Assembly (NCBI GenBank): GCA_018644785.1
Contig: JABGPV010000162.1
Coordinates: forward strand, 1 to 11,920
Length of the DNA stretch: 11,920 nt
Source: Deltaproteobacteria bacterium
GTDB taxonomy: Bacteria; Desulfobacterota; DSM-4660; Desulfatiglandales; Desulfatiglandaceae
Direction of reading: 5' to 3'
In this document: piece after piece, positions 1-6,698 of the stretch
Layout: the number at the start of each line of letters is the position of its first letter
Position numbering within the stretch: position 1 is the stretch's first letter
The notes under the pieces: generated by a model
What the model was told of the DNA's origin: nothing
What the model saw: only the letters and a program-made list of their open reading frames with translations
The model's database searches: none
Made by a program: the position numbers and the translations under genes

Positions 1-339
1 ACCATTGAACATTCACAATGGTTACTGGATAACGGGATGAAGGAAGAGGATAGGGGGTTTACTGTTCGTGAGGGCCGCGGTGTGGGTGCAGTGGATGTGC
101 CGCGGGGAACCCTGTTTCATGACTATACCTATGACGGAAAAGGGAAATGCGTGGAGGCCAACCTGGTGATTCCCACCAATCAGAACCATGCCAATATACA
201 GGCGGACATGGAAGACCTGGTGCCCCTCATAAGGGACATGCCCGGCGAAAAAATGAACCTGACGCTGGAAATGCTGGTGCGCGCGTATGACCCCTGTATT
301 TCATGCTCCACCCATTGTGTTGATTTGAGAAGCGCTTGA
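1..339 (+). CDS. mvhA: [NiFe] hydrogenase large subunit, C-terminal end (MvhA-like, partial)
   Basis: The frame is open from base 1, so the gene begins upstream of the window and only the last 112 residues are visible. The end carries DPCISCSTH, the second Cys pair of the large subunit that holds the NiFe centre (DPCxxCxxH). The run GRGVGAVDVPRGTLFHDY fits the family's C-terminal region with its conserved EGRGVGAxExPRGxLxH block. A short tail (CVDLRSA) follows the final His, the usual site of maturation cleavage by a dedicated endopeptidase. The short DPCISCSTH ending and the sequence style suggest group 3c (Mvh/Hdr-linked, cytoplasmic, H2-oxidising with heterodisulfide reductase-type partners). 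No partner genes are visible, so the subgroup is inferred. The stop codon is followed directly, without a gap, by the COG2865 remnant. Confidence 0.9.
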   Translation, partial: TIEHSQWLLDNGMKEEDRGFTVREGRGVGAVDVPRGTLFHDYTYDGKGKCVEANLVIPTNQNHANIQADMEDLVPLIRDMPGEKMNLTLEMLVRAYDPCISCSTHCVDLRSA

Positions 340-340
340 G

Positions 341-863
341 TCCCCTGCGGTTTTATGGAAGTCATCAACCCCGGAGCGCTCCCCAACGGCATGACCATCG
401 AAAAAATGAAAGCGGGACGCAGGACCCCGCGAAATGCGATTATTTTAGAGGTCATGCGCGATTATGGGTACGTGGATGCGCGTGGAATGGGTGTCCGAAC
501 GAAGGTCATTCCACTGACCCGGCAGTTTGCCGGTATGGATCCGGTCTTCGAAGCATCTGAAGATTATTTAAAGACAGTGATCAGAAAAGGAACTGCACCG
601 AAAGATGCCCCTGAAAATGTCCCTGAAAAACACGAATTGTCCCTAAAAACTCCCAAAACCAAGGGGGATGCCCCTGAAAATGTCCCTAAAAACATGTTTC
701 AGGGTCAGCTTCTCAAACTTATCAAAACAAACCCCAGGGTTACTTACAATGCACTGACGAGTCAAACCCGCAGGGACGCCATCTGAAAGCCCTCAAGGAC
801 CAAGGCCTGTTGCGTCGAATAGGACCTGCAAAGGGGGGATTTTGGGAGGTTGTGGAATCATGA
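341..863 (+). pseudogene. COG2865-type ATP-binding transcriptional regulator, C-terminal remnant
   Basis: The first frame (355-786) reads MEVINPGALPNGMTIEKMKAG, then RGMGVRTKVIPL and SEDYLKTVIRK. This is the typical end of the HATPase-like core in RecG-like/AlbA_2 ATP-binding regulators (COG2865). The N-terminal AlbA and most of the ATPase region are missing. Just upstream, in another frame (341-354), LRFY appears, which would precede MEVINPG, so a small deletion probably lies at about 352. A low-complexity linker with repeated APENVP units follows, then the start of a winged helix (GQLLKLIKTNPRVTYNALTSQT). The frame then breaks at about 775-786. The recognition helix and C-terminus (HLKALKDQGLLRRIGPAKGG...VVES) continue in another frame to a TGA at 861-863. 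There are therefore at least two frameshifts plus 5' truncation. A fragment of the same gene type recurs at 7432-7570. Confidence 0.8.
604..687 (+). repeat. Pair of 21-nt direct repeats inside the COG2865 linker
   Basis: The 21-mer gatgcccctgaaaatgtccct occurs at 604-624 and again at 667-687, 63 nt apart and in frame. It encodes DAPENVP. The copy of this gene fragment at 7432-7570 has only one unit, as if the 63 nt between the repeats had been lost or gained by slippage. Confidence 0.85.
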
Positions 864-884
864 GGAGCAGAGGTGGTATTGTAA

Positions 885-1001
885 TTTTCTGCCGGGATAG
901 TACTAAAGGGAATTGCCTATGGTTCCATACCGAATATGAGAACATCTCACGTGTTCGGCGATCCGGACAGAGATCTTTTGGGGTATCATGAAGAGATCCC
1001 C
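885..1001 (+). pseudogene. Fragment of the unknown protein encoded at 4043-4873
   Basis: Reading from 885, 39 codons align without gaps to the codons at 4646-4762. By eye 25 of 39 residues are identical, including PNMRTSH, FGDPD and LLGYHE. Only this central block is present. A stop codon (TAA, 882-884) lies directly before it, and similarity ends at about 1001, shortly before the RR1 gene. The fragment is therefore a remnant of a second copy of that family, more diverged than a recent duplication. What the family does is not known to me. In this locus, as at 4043, the fragment is adjacent to a receiver-domain gene. Confidence 0.75.
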
Positions 1002-1054
1002 TTGCATGTCGTATGCGCCATGAATCAGGCCCACTCAGAAAATGGAGGCAGAGC

Positions 1055-1510
1055 ATGGATGAATTTGATGAGCTCCTGAAGAAGTTTGATGATACCCCGG
1101 CGCCCGAGCCCGAACCAACCCTCGGCAAGGTCCTGGTCGTCGATGATGACCCCAACATCCAGCAGGGGCTCAAGAAAACCCTCACCGATAGAAATTACGA
1201 GGTCGTCATTGCAATAACCGGCCAGGAGGCCCTTGAAAGCCTCGGCAGTGATGTGTGCGTGATAATTCTGGATGTTAAATTGCGCGGAACCGACGGCATC
1301 ACGCTTTACCGCCAGCTCAAAGAAAAACTTCCGGATATCCCTATTATTTTCTATTCAGCGTATCCGGGCGATGAAAAGGTTGCCCGGCAGTGTCTTGAAT
1401 TGAAACCTTACGCTTTCATCGAAAAGGGTGTTGACGAAGATATCGATCGCTTTTATGGTTTGATCAAAAAAGCGGCTGAAACATTTCAGCCACACTCGCA
1501 CAGGGACTGA
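1055..1510 (+). CDS. Stand-alone receiver (response regulator) protein, RR1
   Basis: This is a 151-residue protein of the CheY-like receiver fold with a short N-terminal extension and no output domain. The start at 1055 is set by GGAGG at 1044-1048 and by the peptide MDEFDELLKKF, which matches the MDEFEALLSTF start of the receiver proteins at 2023 and 3786. A longer in-frame start at 1013 lacks this support. The acidic pair is in VLVVDDDP, the phosphoacceptor Asp in IILDVKL, the switch Ser in IIFYSAYPG, and the conserved Lys in FIEKG, so all key receiver residues are present. It probably takes or passes phosphate in a phosphorelay with histidine kinases such as those nearby. The N-terminal extension is Pro/Glu rich. 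Of the three MDEF receivers in the window it is the only one with both an intact frame and an intact phosphosite. Confidence 0.85.
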   Translation: MDEFDELLKKFDDTPAPEPEPTLGKVLVVDDDPNIQQGLKKTLTDRNYEVVIAITGQEALESLGSDVCVIILDVKLRGTDGITLYRQLKEKLPDIPIIFYSAYPGDEKVARQCLELKPYAFIEKGVDEDIDRFYGLIKKAAETFQPHSHRD

Positions 1511-1576
1511 CCCTGATCTTTTGGATGATAACCTGGGCCTCAACGAACTGACTTACATCATCAAAGGGAGAGACCC

Positions 1577-1886
1577 ATGATACTAACGGAAAAACAAAAG
1601 GATGAACTGAAAAAGGAATTGCTCCTATGTCTTAAGTCAGATGTGGACATCAAGAAAATCGTCGTATTCGGATCATTTATTGATTCGCAAGATCCTCTGG
1701 ATTTGGATGTGGCCGTTTTTCAGGAAAGCGATGAAGCCTATTTACCGCTGGCAATGAAATACCGAAAGAAAACCAGAGCGCTTGCCAGAAAGATACCGAT
1801 TGATATTTTCCCTGTCAGGTCAGATGTAAAAGACCACACTTTTTTTGTCGGAGATCGATCGCGGGGAAGTGCTGTATGAAAGATGA
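1577..1886 (+). pseudogene. MNT-type minimal nucleotidyltransferase, frameshifted at the C-terminus
   Basis: ATG at 1577 is preceded by AAGGGAG at 1564-1570. The first frame runs to 1879 (100 aa) and has the nucleotidyltransferase core: VVFGSF (G32-S33), the DxD pair in DLDVAVF (D42 and D44) and the third acid in IDIFPV (D76). This is the MntA/MNT antitoxin family, which modifies its HEPN toxin partner. After HTFFV at about 1848 the current frame reads GDRSRGSAV, but the next frame reads EIDRGEVLYER and stops at 1884-1886. That is the usual family ending, so a 1- or 2-nt indel has occurred at 1847-1856. The catalytic core is before the lesion, so the shifted protein could still fold. The partner HEPN gene (1876) is truncated, so the pair is probably dead. 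Confidence 0.7.
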
Positions 1887-2004
1887 AACAACAATCTGGC
1901 TGAAATTAGCAAATGAAAATCTGCGGTCCGCCGAGTTGTTGCTGGACGGCAGTCTTTTCAATCCATTCATGAGCGGCTATCTGTCCGTGTGTGTCCGTGG
2001 CTAA
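1876..2004 (+). pseudogene. HEPN-domain toxin, N-terminal fragment
   Basis: ATG at 1876 overlaps the end of the nucleotidyltransferase frame, as is usual in MNT-HEPN operons. The 42-residue product starts with MKDETTIWLKLANENLRSAE and LLLDGSLFNP, which is the first HEPN helix (usually WLxxAxxDLxxAxxLL). After SLFNPFM the normal continuation is lost and the reading frame runs into a short dispersed repeat (1983-2004), ending at the TAA inside it. The catalytic RxxxxxH motif of HEPN RNases lies in the missing part, so the fragment cannot be an active toxin. It was probably truncated by the event that brought in the repeat and the RR2 gene. Confidence 0.7.
1983..2004 (+). repeat. Dispersed TCCGTG...CCGTGGCTAA repeat, copy 1
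   Basis: The 22-nt sequence starts gtccgtgt and ends ccgtggctaa. It matches 18 of 22 bases with 3746-3767, and it is related in reverse orientation to 6549-6569 and 7284-7303. It sits between the broken HEPN frame and the RR2 start region. Confidence 0.65.
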
Positions 2005-2259
2005 TCAATGGAGCAATAAATAATGGATGAATTTGAAGCGTTATTGAGTACGTTTGAGGAACCCGCAGATGAATCCGCTTCCAAGGAGGAAACCCTTAAA
2101 CCTGTCATACTGGTGGTAGATGACGACCCATCCATCCGTCGCGCCCTGAGCCGGGCATTCGCCGACCGATATGACGTCCTGACGGCGGAGAGCGGCAGTC
2201 AGGGTGTCGAAGTCCTGTCGGAAGCGGTCCACTGCGTCATACTGGGCGTGAAGATGAAG
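1995..2259 (+). repeat. Long direct repeat, copy A (RR2 leader and 5' half)
   Basis: This stretch and 3758-4018 (copy B) are near-identical, starting at ccgtggctaatcaatggag, running through the MDEF start codon and ending after the VKMK codons. B lacks 4 nt found in A at about 2092-2100 and has scattered substitutions. Both copies keep the same leader, so the duplicated unit includes the ribosome binding site and start. Confidence 0.9.
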
Positions 2260-2823
2260 GAAGAAAACGGTTTCACCGCCTACCCCAAACTCAAAGCCAA
2301 ATCCCCGGATGTTCCCATCATCTTCTATACCGCCTTTCAGTCGGAGCACGATCTTCAGGGAGTGATCAACAAATGCAAACCGGAAGGGTATGTGGACAAG
2401 GGCCAGGACATTGCCTTTCTCACCAACCTCATTGGAAATGCCGTCTCAAAATATCGACTGGTTCTTGAGAACAAGGAGTATAAAGAGGGCCTGGAGGAAA
2501 AAGTCGTAGAGATCAATGAAGCCAACCGACTTCTGAAAGAACAGCGAGAACATGAAAAAAGGCTTGAGCGGGCCATGACCGGGGGATTTGCCCATGAAAT
2601 GAGAAATGCCCTGACGGGCGCAACACTGGAAATCAGTTCATTCTTTCAGAACGGCGGCGACGCTTCCGCCGAACAGGAATTGCGGGAAAAGGTTACGAAC
2701 ATCCTGGAGTTCATTTTAAGCATGGAAAACCAATTTGGCATACCCGAGGATACAATCGATCAACGTGTGATCCCTCATATATCAAAAATGAATGAAACAA
2801 TGCTTTTGGCATGTTCTGATTGA
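2023..2823 (+). CDS. Receiver-coiled coil-HisKA protein lacking the ATPase domain (RR2)
   Basis: This is a 266-residue product; GGAG at 2010-2013 serves the ATG at 2023. The order is an N-terminal MDEFEALLSTF extension, a receiver domain (about 28-145), a coiled coil (about 145-185) and a HisKA dimerisation helix with H-box GGFAHEMRN (His191). The receiver keeps VVDDDP (acidic pair), FYTAF (switch Thr) and YVDKG (Lys), but the phosphoacceptor Asp is Gly75 (codon GGC at 2245-2247) in VILGVKM. The near-identical copy B has GAC here, so one A-to-G change removed the site. The protein ends soon after the HisKA helices and has no ATP-binding domain, so it cannot autophosphorylate. Full-length relatives would be REC-HisKA-HATPase kinases. 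It may be a decaying gene or a non-enzymatic dimerisation partner. The TGA stop overlaps a promoter-like TTGACA. Confidence 0.75.
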   Translation: MDEFEALLSTFEEPADESASKEETLKPVILVVDDDPSIRRALSRAFADRYDVLTAESGSQGVEVLSEAVHCVILGVKMKEENGFTAYPKLKAKSPDVPIIFYTAFQSEHDLQGVINKCKPEGYVDKGQDIAFLTNLIGNAVSKYRLVLENKEYKEGLEEKVVEINEANRLLKEQREHEKRLERAMTGGFAHEMRNALTGATLEISSFFQNGGDASAEQELREKVTNILEFILSMENQFGIPEDTIDQRVIPHISKMNETMLLACSD

Positions 2824-2847
2824 CAAAGAGCGTTATTGTACAATAAT
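2820..2847 (+). promoter_or_regulatory. Sigma70-type promoter for the TumE toxin-antitoxin pair
   Basis: TTGACA at 2820-2825 matches the -35 consensus exactly and overlaps the RR2 stop codon. After 16 nt comes AATAAT (2842-2847), 5 of 6 to the -10 consensus. It lies about 115 nt upstream of the antitoxin start, in an AT-rich stretch that differs from the flanking coding DNA. Confidence 0.45.
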
Positions 2848-2962
2848 TTATTCGTATATACAATGAGGGTAGAACCATAAGCCTCTGTGAGCTATCCGGT
2901 TTCAGGAAAAGTCGAAGGCTTTACCAGTTGATCGAAAAAACTGCAAAAGAATGGAGGGAAAA

Positions 2963-3253
2963 ATGGCTGAATTGAAATTAATTTCCGATCGCAATCGACA
3001 GCTAAAACCGTTGGTGGAAGCTGCGCTGAAAAATGAATTGCGTTTGCTGGAGGCCGGCATAAAGAGGACGGAACAGAACATGCGTGTATTCGAGAAAAAA
3101 TTTCGCCTGAACACTCAGGAATTCATTGCTCGCTATGAAAAAGATGAAATGGAAGAGACTCTGGATTATGCCGATTGGGTCGGGGAACACCGGATGCTGG
3201 GGCGCCTTCAGGAAAAAGCTGACACACTGAGGACGATTCGTTTTGCGAATTGA
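2963..3253 (+). CDS. Probable antitoxin partner of TumE-family toxin (helical, unknown family)
   Basis: This is a 96-residue, highly charged and probably all-helical protein beginning MAELKLISDRNRQLKP. The start at 2963 is chosen because GGAGGG at 2953-2958 lies just upstream; an in-frame ATG at 2951 overlaps that site and has none of its own. The stretch KNELRLLEAGIKRTEQNMRV resembles a coiled coil, and the C-terminal half holds EETLDYADWVGEHRML. I see no helix-turn-helix, so direct operator binding is not evident. Its stop codon overlaps the following TumE-like gene (TTG at 3243), and the 11-nt overlap implies translational coupling. The antitoxin role is inferred from this arrangement; the protein itself I do not recognise. 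Confidence 0.6.
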   Translation: MAELKLISDRNRQLKPLVEAALKNELRLLEAGIKRTEQNMRVFEKKFRLNTQEFIARYEKDEMEETLDYADWVGEHRMLGRLQEKADTLRTIRFAN

Positions 3254-3632
3254 AAACTTTTTCAGGCACATTCAGAAGATCATTGATTCATGTTCTGTTG
3301 TCCAAGCGTCGACGATTATGTTTGACAAACGGAGCACGTATGAAGGGTACATTCGTGGAGATATCTTTTTCGTTGATGATTCGGCGCTCCATTTTCGCGA
3401 GTTTGTAGATGTCGAAATTGACGATGAAAGGTTGATGTATGTGTATCAATACCTTTCCTCTTCGAATAACCTGATTTTCCGCTATGATAATACCGGCCAT
3501 CACAGGAAGTTGAGACTTCCCTCTTATCCTCATCACAAACACGATGGCCGCGAATCAAATGTAACCCCGGCAGCAGCAATGGATTTGACCAATGTTATCC
3601 AAAAAATCGAATTAATGATTCAGTTGCCGTAA
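3243..3632 (+). CDS. tumE: TumE-family (DUF6516) toxin
   Basis: This is a 129-residue protein; TTG at 3243 overlaps the end of the preceding gene. A β-rich core (GYIRGDIFFVDDSALHFREF, then LMYVYQYLSS) is followed by the family signature LIFRYDNTGHH and PSYPHHKHD, rich in His and Asp/Tyr. This matches DUF6516, the TumE toxin family, which is found with small antitoxin genes. The length fits the family and no break is visible. I believe the call mainly on the RYDNxxHH...PHHKH pattern. The toxic mechanism of this particular protein cannot be read from sequence. It is one of the few intact modules in the left part of the window, as expected if toxin-antitoxin pairs resist loss. Confidence 0.7.
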   Translation: MRIENFFRHIQKIIDSCSVVQASTIMFDKRSTYEGYIRGDIFFVDDSALHFREFVDVEIDDERLMYVYQYLSSSNNLIFRYDNTGHHRKLRLPSYPHHKHDGRESNVTPAAAMDLTNVIQKIELMIQLP

Positions 3633-3640
3633 AACTACTC

Positions 3641-3793
3641 ATGTCATATGCCAAGAAAGACGTGTCTTCCGGAAGGACTCGCTTCTTGAAGAATGCGCAC
3701 ATCGATCAATTCTTGGAGGCGCCCGAAGATACTTACAGTGCTCTTATCCGTGTCGGACCGTGGCTAATCAATGGAGCAATAAATAATGGATGA
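3641..3793 (+). other. Short open frame of uncertain status between tumE and RR3
   Basis: An ATG at 3641, 8 nt after the tumE stop, opens 50 codons starting MSYAKKDVSSGRTRFLKNAH and ending over the RR3 start. The first part up to ALIRV (about 3750) has a plausible protein-like composition. The rest runs through the dispersed repeat and the RR3 leader, which suggests a gene truncated by the same kind of junction seen in the HEPN fragment. No clear ribosome binding site is visible, and I do not recognise the protein. Confidence 0.25.
3746..3767 (+). repeat. Dispersed TCCGTG...CCGTGGCTAA repeat, copy 2
   Basis: This 22-nt copy (starts atccgtgt, ends ccgtggctaa) matches copy 1 at 18 of 22 positions. 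It again stands directly in front of an MDEF receiver gene. Confidence 0.6.
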
Positions 3794-4018
3794 ATTTGAA
3801 GCGTTATTGAGTACGTTTGAGGAACCCGCGGATGAATCCGCTTCCAAGGAGGAAGCCCTTACGCCATACTGGTGGTGGATGACGACCCGTCCATCCGTCG
3901 CGCCCTGAGCCGGGTATCCGCCGACCGATATGACGTCCTGACGGCGGAGAGCGGCAGTCAGGGTGTCGAGATTCTCACGGAAGCGGTCCACTGCGTCATA
4001 CTGGACGTGAAGATGAAG
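3758..4018 (+). repeat. Long direct repeat, copy B (RR3 leader and 5' half)
   Basis: Partner of 1995-2259. It contains a 4-nt deletion relative to copy A after 'gccctta' (about 3865), and it ends where copy A continues with gaagaaaac and copy B with caaaaggag. Confidence 0.9.
3786..4018 (+). pseudogene. Receiver protein remnant RR3, frameshifted and truncated
   Basis: ATG at 3786 has the same leader as RR2 and encodes MDEFEALLSTFEEPADESAS in one frame. The 4-nt deletion at about 3865 then shifts the frame, so the receiver (VVDDDPSIRRALSR and onward) is read in another frame. The phosphoacceptor Asp is intact here (VILDVKM, codon GAC at 4004-4006), unlike in RR2. Homology stops right after this motif at 4018, so the second half of the receiver, with the switch Thr and Lys, is missing. 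The remaining frame runs straight into the next gene. It is a non-functional copy; it is useful because it shows the ancestral state of the RR2 phosphosite. Confidence 0.85.
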
Positions 4019-4042
4019 CAAAAGGAGAGGATTCCGCCGCTC

Positions 4043-4873
4043 ATGAAGGAACTCCAGGCCCCCACAGGGGTAGGGCTTTTTGTGGCCCATGAGGGCTTTG
4101 ATTATGTCTGGAAGACAGCCGATCTTGCAAAGGCGGCCTATGATAACGCCCATGGCGGGAACTGTTATATTTTCTCCTGAAAGAAGACCTATTTGACCGG
4201 CATACATCCCTCCGTTGCAAGGGAATATATCCCGCTCCAGATTGAGGCCACCGAAAAACTACTGGAAAAGGGGATGATTCTGAGGCCCAACAAGGAATAT
4301 CTTGACGCAGTTGAAACCCCTTACCTTGACAAACTCAACATACGGGATGAAAACGGGAAAGTTCTCGGGGTTTTAGGAAAAATCATTTACGGAGAAAACG
4401 ATCCCAAAAAGCCCAAACTGATCCTGCTCAACCCGAAAGCCAAAGACACCAAACAGATGATCGATTTCATCGGAACCGAATGCCATTCAAATGTCACGGC
4501 AGTTATGCCCATCGAACCCGCAGACTATTTGGACATGCTGGAGCGCTCCGCCAGGGAGACCCAGATGAGTCTCAAGAAAGGGGATGTGCCGAGATTCCTG
4601 GAATCGAACGTTCATTTTGACCCGAACGATGTTGAAGGGCTGAAATTCTATGCCGAAATGGCACGAAGGGGCATTGCCTTCGGCTCCATGCCGAACATGA
4701 GGACCTCACATGGATTCGGCGATCCGGACAAGGGACTTCTGGGGTATCACGAAGGGACCACTTTTGCGCGGGTCTTGACCTGGGGACCTAACGCCATACT
4801 TCCCAACTTCAAAGAACTGTGGAAATCGGTTCCCGCCATCGGGAAGCTTTATAAGGAACATCAGGAGGGGTGA
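4043..4873 (+). pseudogene. Unknown-family protein interrupted by an in-frame TGA
   Basis: Two open stretches in the same frame (ending at 4177, and from 4181 to the TGA at 4871-4873) are separated only by TGA at 4178-4180. Together they give about 276 residues. I take ATG 4043 as the start because AAGGAGAGG (4022-4030) lies 12 nt upstream; ATG 4013 is possible but lies inside the RR3 copy. The first part has GVGLFVAHEGFDYVW and GGNCYIFS; the second starts KKTYLTGIHPSVAREYIP and holds YGENDPKKPKLILLNP, ECHSNVTAVMPIEP, a conserved PNMRTSHGFGDPD block and TFARVLTWGPNAILPN. No signal peptide, membrane segment or family motif is known to me. The fragment at 885-1001 shows this is a family with a conserved core. 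The TGA may be a nonsense mutation or, less likely, a selenocysteine codon. Confidence 0.6.
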
Positions 4874-4925
4874 TGGTTGTAAAGGGTTGTTTCTGTTTTA
4901 GTATGGTTGCCGGAGGTTGGCTATT

Positions 4926-6548
4926 GTGCCAGATAAAAGATATAAGCCCCTGACTAAATGTCTTTGTACCAATACTTGGATAAATTATATAAAGGGGCGA
5001 GGATGGTCTACTGAGGGCCTTTATGAAGGGATTGATTTCGATGAAGAATTCATGTGTGATGTCGAGAATTGGATGCCAACCGATCAAGTCTACAAACTTT
5101 GCGCCAACATAACTCGTAAGTATCCAGAAAATCCCCAGCTATTTTACGACATGGGTTTGTGGGCTGCAAGGAACAAAACCGTAGGAACAATATTCACGAT
5201 TGTCAGGTCATTTATAAGTCCTGCTCTCATATACGAAAGGATGCCGAAATACATTGGAAATTTCAATAGGCACAGGAAAATTGAGATTGCTGGGAAGACA
5301 AAAAACGGCATAATACTAAACACCTACCACATGACGGAAGTCAAGGCTATAAAAGAGGTTTGTGAATGGACAAGGGGCGTCTTCGCTGCCGCGCCATCAG
5401 TGCTTAAAATGCCGCCTGGAATTGTTAAGGAAACTTTATGTGAATGTAAGGGCGATCCATGTTGTCAATACGAAATCGATTGGATCCATAGAAAGAATCA
5501 CCTTGTGTCTGTGTGGGAGAAGGCTTTTGGTCAAAAAGGCATTATCGAGGAACAAAGGCTTGCACTTGAAAAAAGCCAAAACAAATTATTGGAACGTTTT
5601 GAAGAACTGCAAAAGGCAAAAGAGGCCATAGGAGGCCATGCCACAAACCTTGAAACAAGGGTTGAAGAACGCACTCAGGAACTCAAAGAAGCCCAAGCCC
5701 AACTGCTCGAGGCGGAAAAACGTACCTTCGAACACCGGATCACCGGCGGTTTTGCCCATGAGATGAGAAACGCCCTTGCAGGCGCTCAACTGGAATTCAA
5801 GACCACTCTCAATTACAAAGACCAGGGTAAGCCGTCGGCCGAGATCCTTAAAGGATCCGCTACAACACTCCTGAAAAATATCGCGGATCTTCACTAAGAA
5901 TTCAAAATCCCAAGAGAAAAAATTGCCACCCTTCTCCTCCCGGAGCTCAAAACCATCGCTGAAATCGCTGACCATCTGGCGGGTGTCCACGCAGGTGTAT
6001 CAAGCGATCTCGATCGGGGGCTTTCCATCACTACCCAGATCCGGGATTATGCCAAGATGTCGGAAATAAAACCGGGCGACGAGGCCGTTGACATGGCCCT
6101 CCTGTTCAGGAGCTATCACGACAGGTACAAACTGGATTTTGAACGGATCGGAATTGCATACACGGTCAAGGGCCCGGAAACCGCTGTCGTCCAAGCCGAC
6201 GACACCCACATCAATTCCATCTTCAGCAACCTGATCCTGAATGCCAAGGATGCCCTTGAAGAAGTTGAAACGGGTCAGGCCAAGGAGATAAAGGTCACGG
6301 TGGAAAGACGGGACGATAAAACCGGAAATATATTTGTCATAACCGTTGCGGACAACGGACCGGGAATACCGGAGGAAAACCTCCACGAGATCTTCGAGCC
6401 TTTTTATTCCACGAAACCGACAACCGGTACCGGGCTGGGGTTAGGGGTTGTGAAGCGGTTAGTGCAGTTGTACGGAGGGGCGATTGAGGTGGAGTCGAAA
6501 ATGGGTGAGGGGACGGTGTTTTCGGTGGCGTTGCCTTGTCATAATTGA
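4926..6548 (+). pseudogene. V4R-like sensor histidine kinase with one in-frame TAA
   Basis: GTG at 4926 is preceded by GGAGG (4912-4916) at 9 nt; the in-frame TTG at 4917 abuts that site and is unlikely. Residues 1-190 resemble a V4R-type ligand-binding sensor domain, ending with CECKGDPCCQYEIDW, a Cys-rich closing motif of such domains. A coiled coil (about 205-268) leads to HisKA with GGFAHEMRN (His278). A TAA at 5895-5897 interrupts ADLH*EFKIP. The same frame then stays open for 216 codons with N-box (NLILNAKDAL), G1 (DNGPGIP), F-box (FEPFYSTK) and G2 (GTGLGLGVV). RR2 has Glu-Asn in the matching place before FGIP, so GAA-to-TAA is a plausible single change. No transmembrane segment is seen, so the kinase would be cytoplasmic. 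The two halves may be a recent pseudogene. Termination would remove the whole ATPase domain. Confidence 0.85.
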
Positions 6549-6615
6549 GCCACGGACGTACACAGACGGGGAAAATCGGTTTTTGTCCGTGTCCGTCTGT
6601 GCCTGTCCTGTAGCT
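6549..6615. repeat. Imperfect palindromic element left of dinJ-yafQ
   Basis: The left arm gccacggacgtacacagacgg (6549-6569) faces the right arm at 6593-6601. cacagacgg and ccgtctgtg form a perfect 9-bp stem, with weaker pairing outward to about 6615. The left arm is the reverse complement type of the repeats at 1983 and 3746. It starts right after the kinase stop codon (6546-6548). No U-tract follows, so it is not a classical terminator. Confidence 0.7.
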
Positions 6616-6698
6616 CCGGCAGATGGTCCCGGGGTGCCTCTGTTGAGGATTGACGGAATAAGTAGATTCGTTCTTCCGTATCATCACTTATTAAGTTT

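Noticed and set aside
604..687. CRISPR-like array
   Set aside because: Only two units of 21 nt, in frame inside a coding linker; it is protein low-complexity sequence.
1509..1580. Open frame after RR1 reading DPDLLDDNLGLNELTYIIKG
   Set aside because: Only about 23 codons, no start, and no recognisable match; it probably is intergenic DNA carrying the next ribosome binding site.
2876..2973. Open frame overlapping the antitoxin start (SLCELSGFRKSRRLYQLIEK)
   Set aside because: No start codon or ribosome binding site and it ends inside the antitoxin gene; the antitoxin frame has better support.
4178..4223. Selenocysteine insertion at TGA 4178
   Set aside because: The downstream stem is only 4-5 bp, there is no UxxC-type context, and neighbouring genes also carry fresh lesions; kept only as a test in the findings.
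6549..6615. Rho-independent terminator after the V4R-like kinase
   Set aside because: The stem is followed by mixed sequence, not a T-run, and it belongs to a dispersed repeat family.
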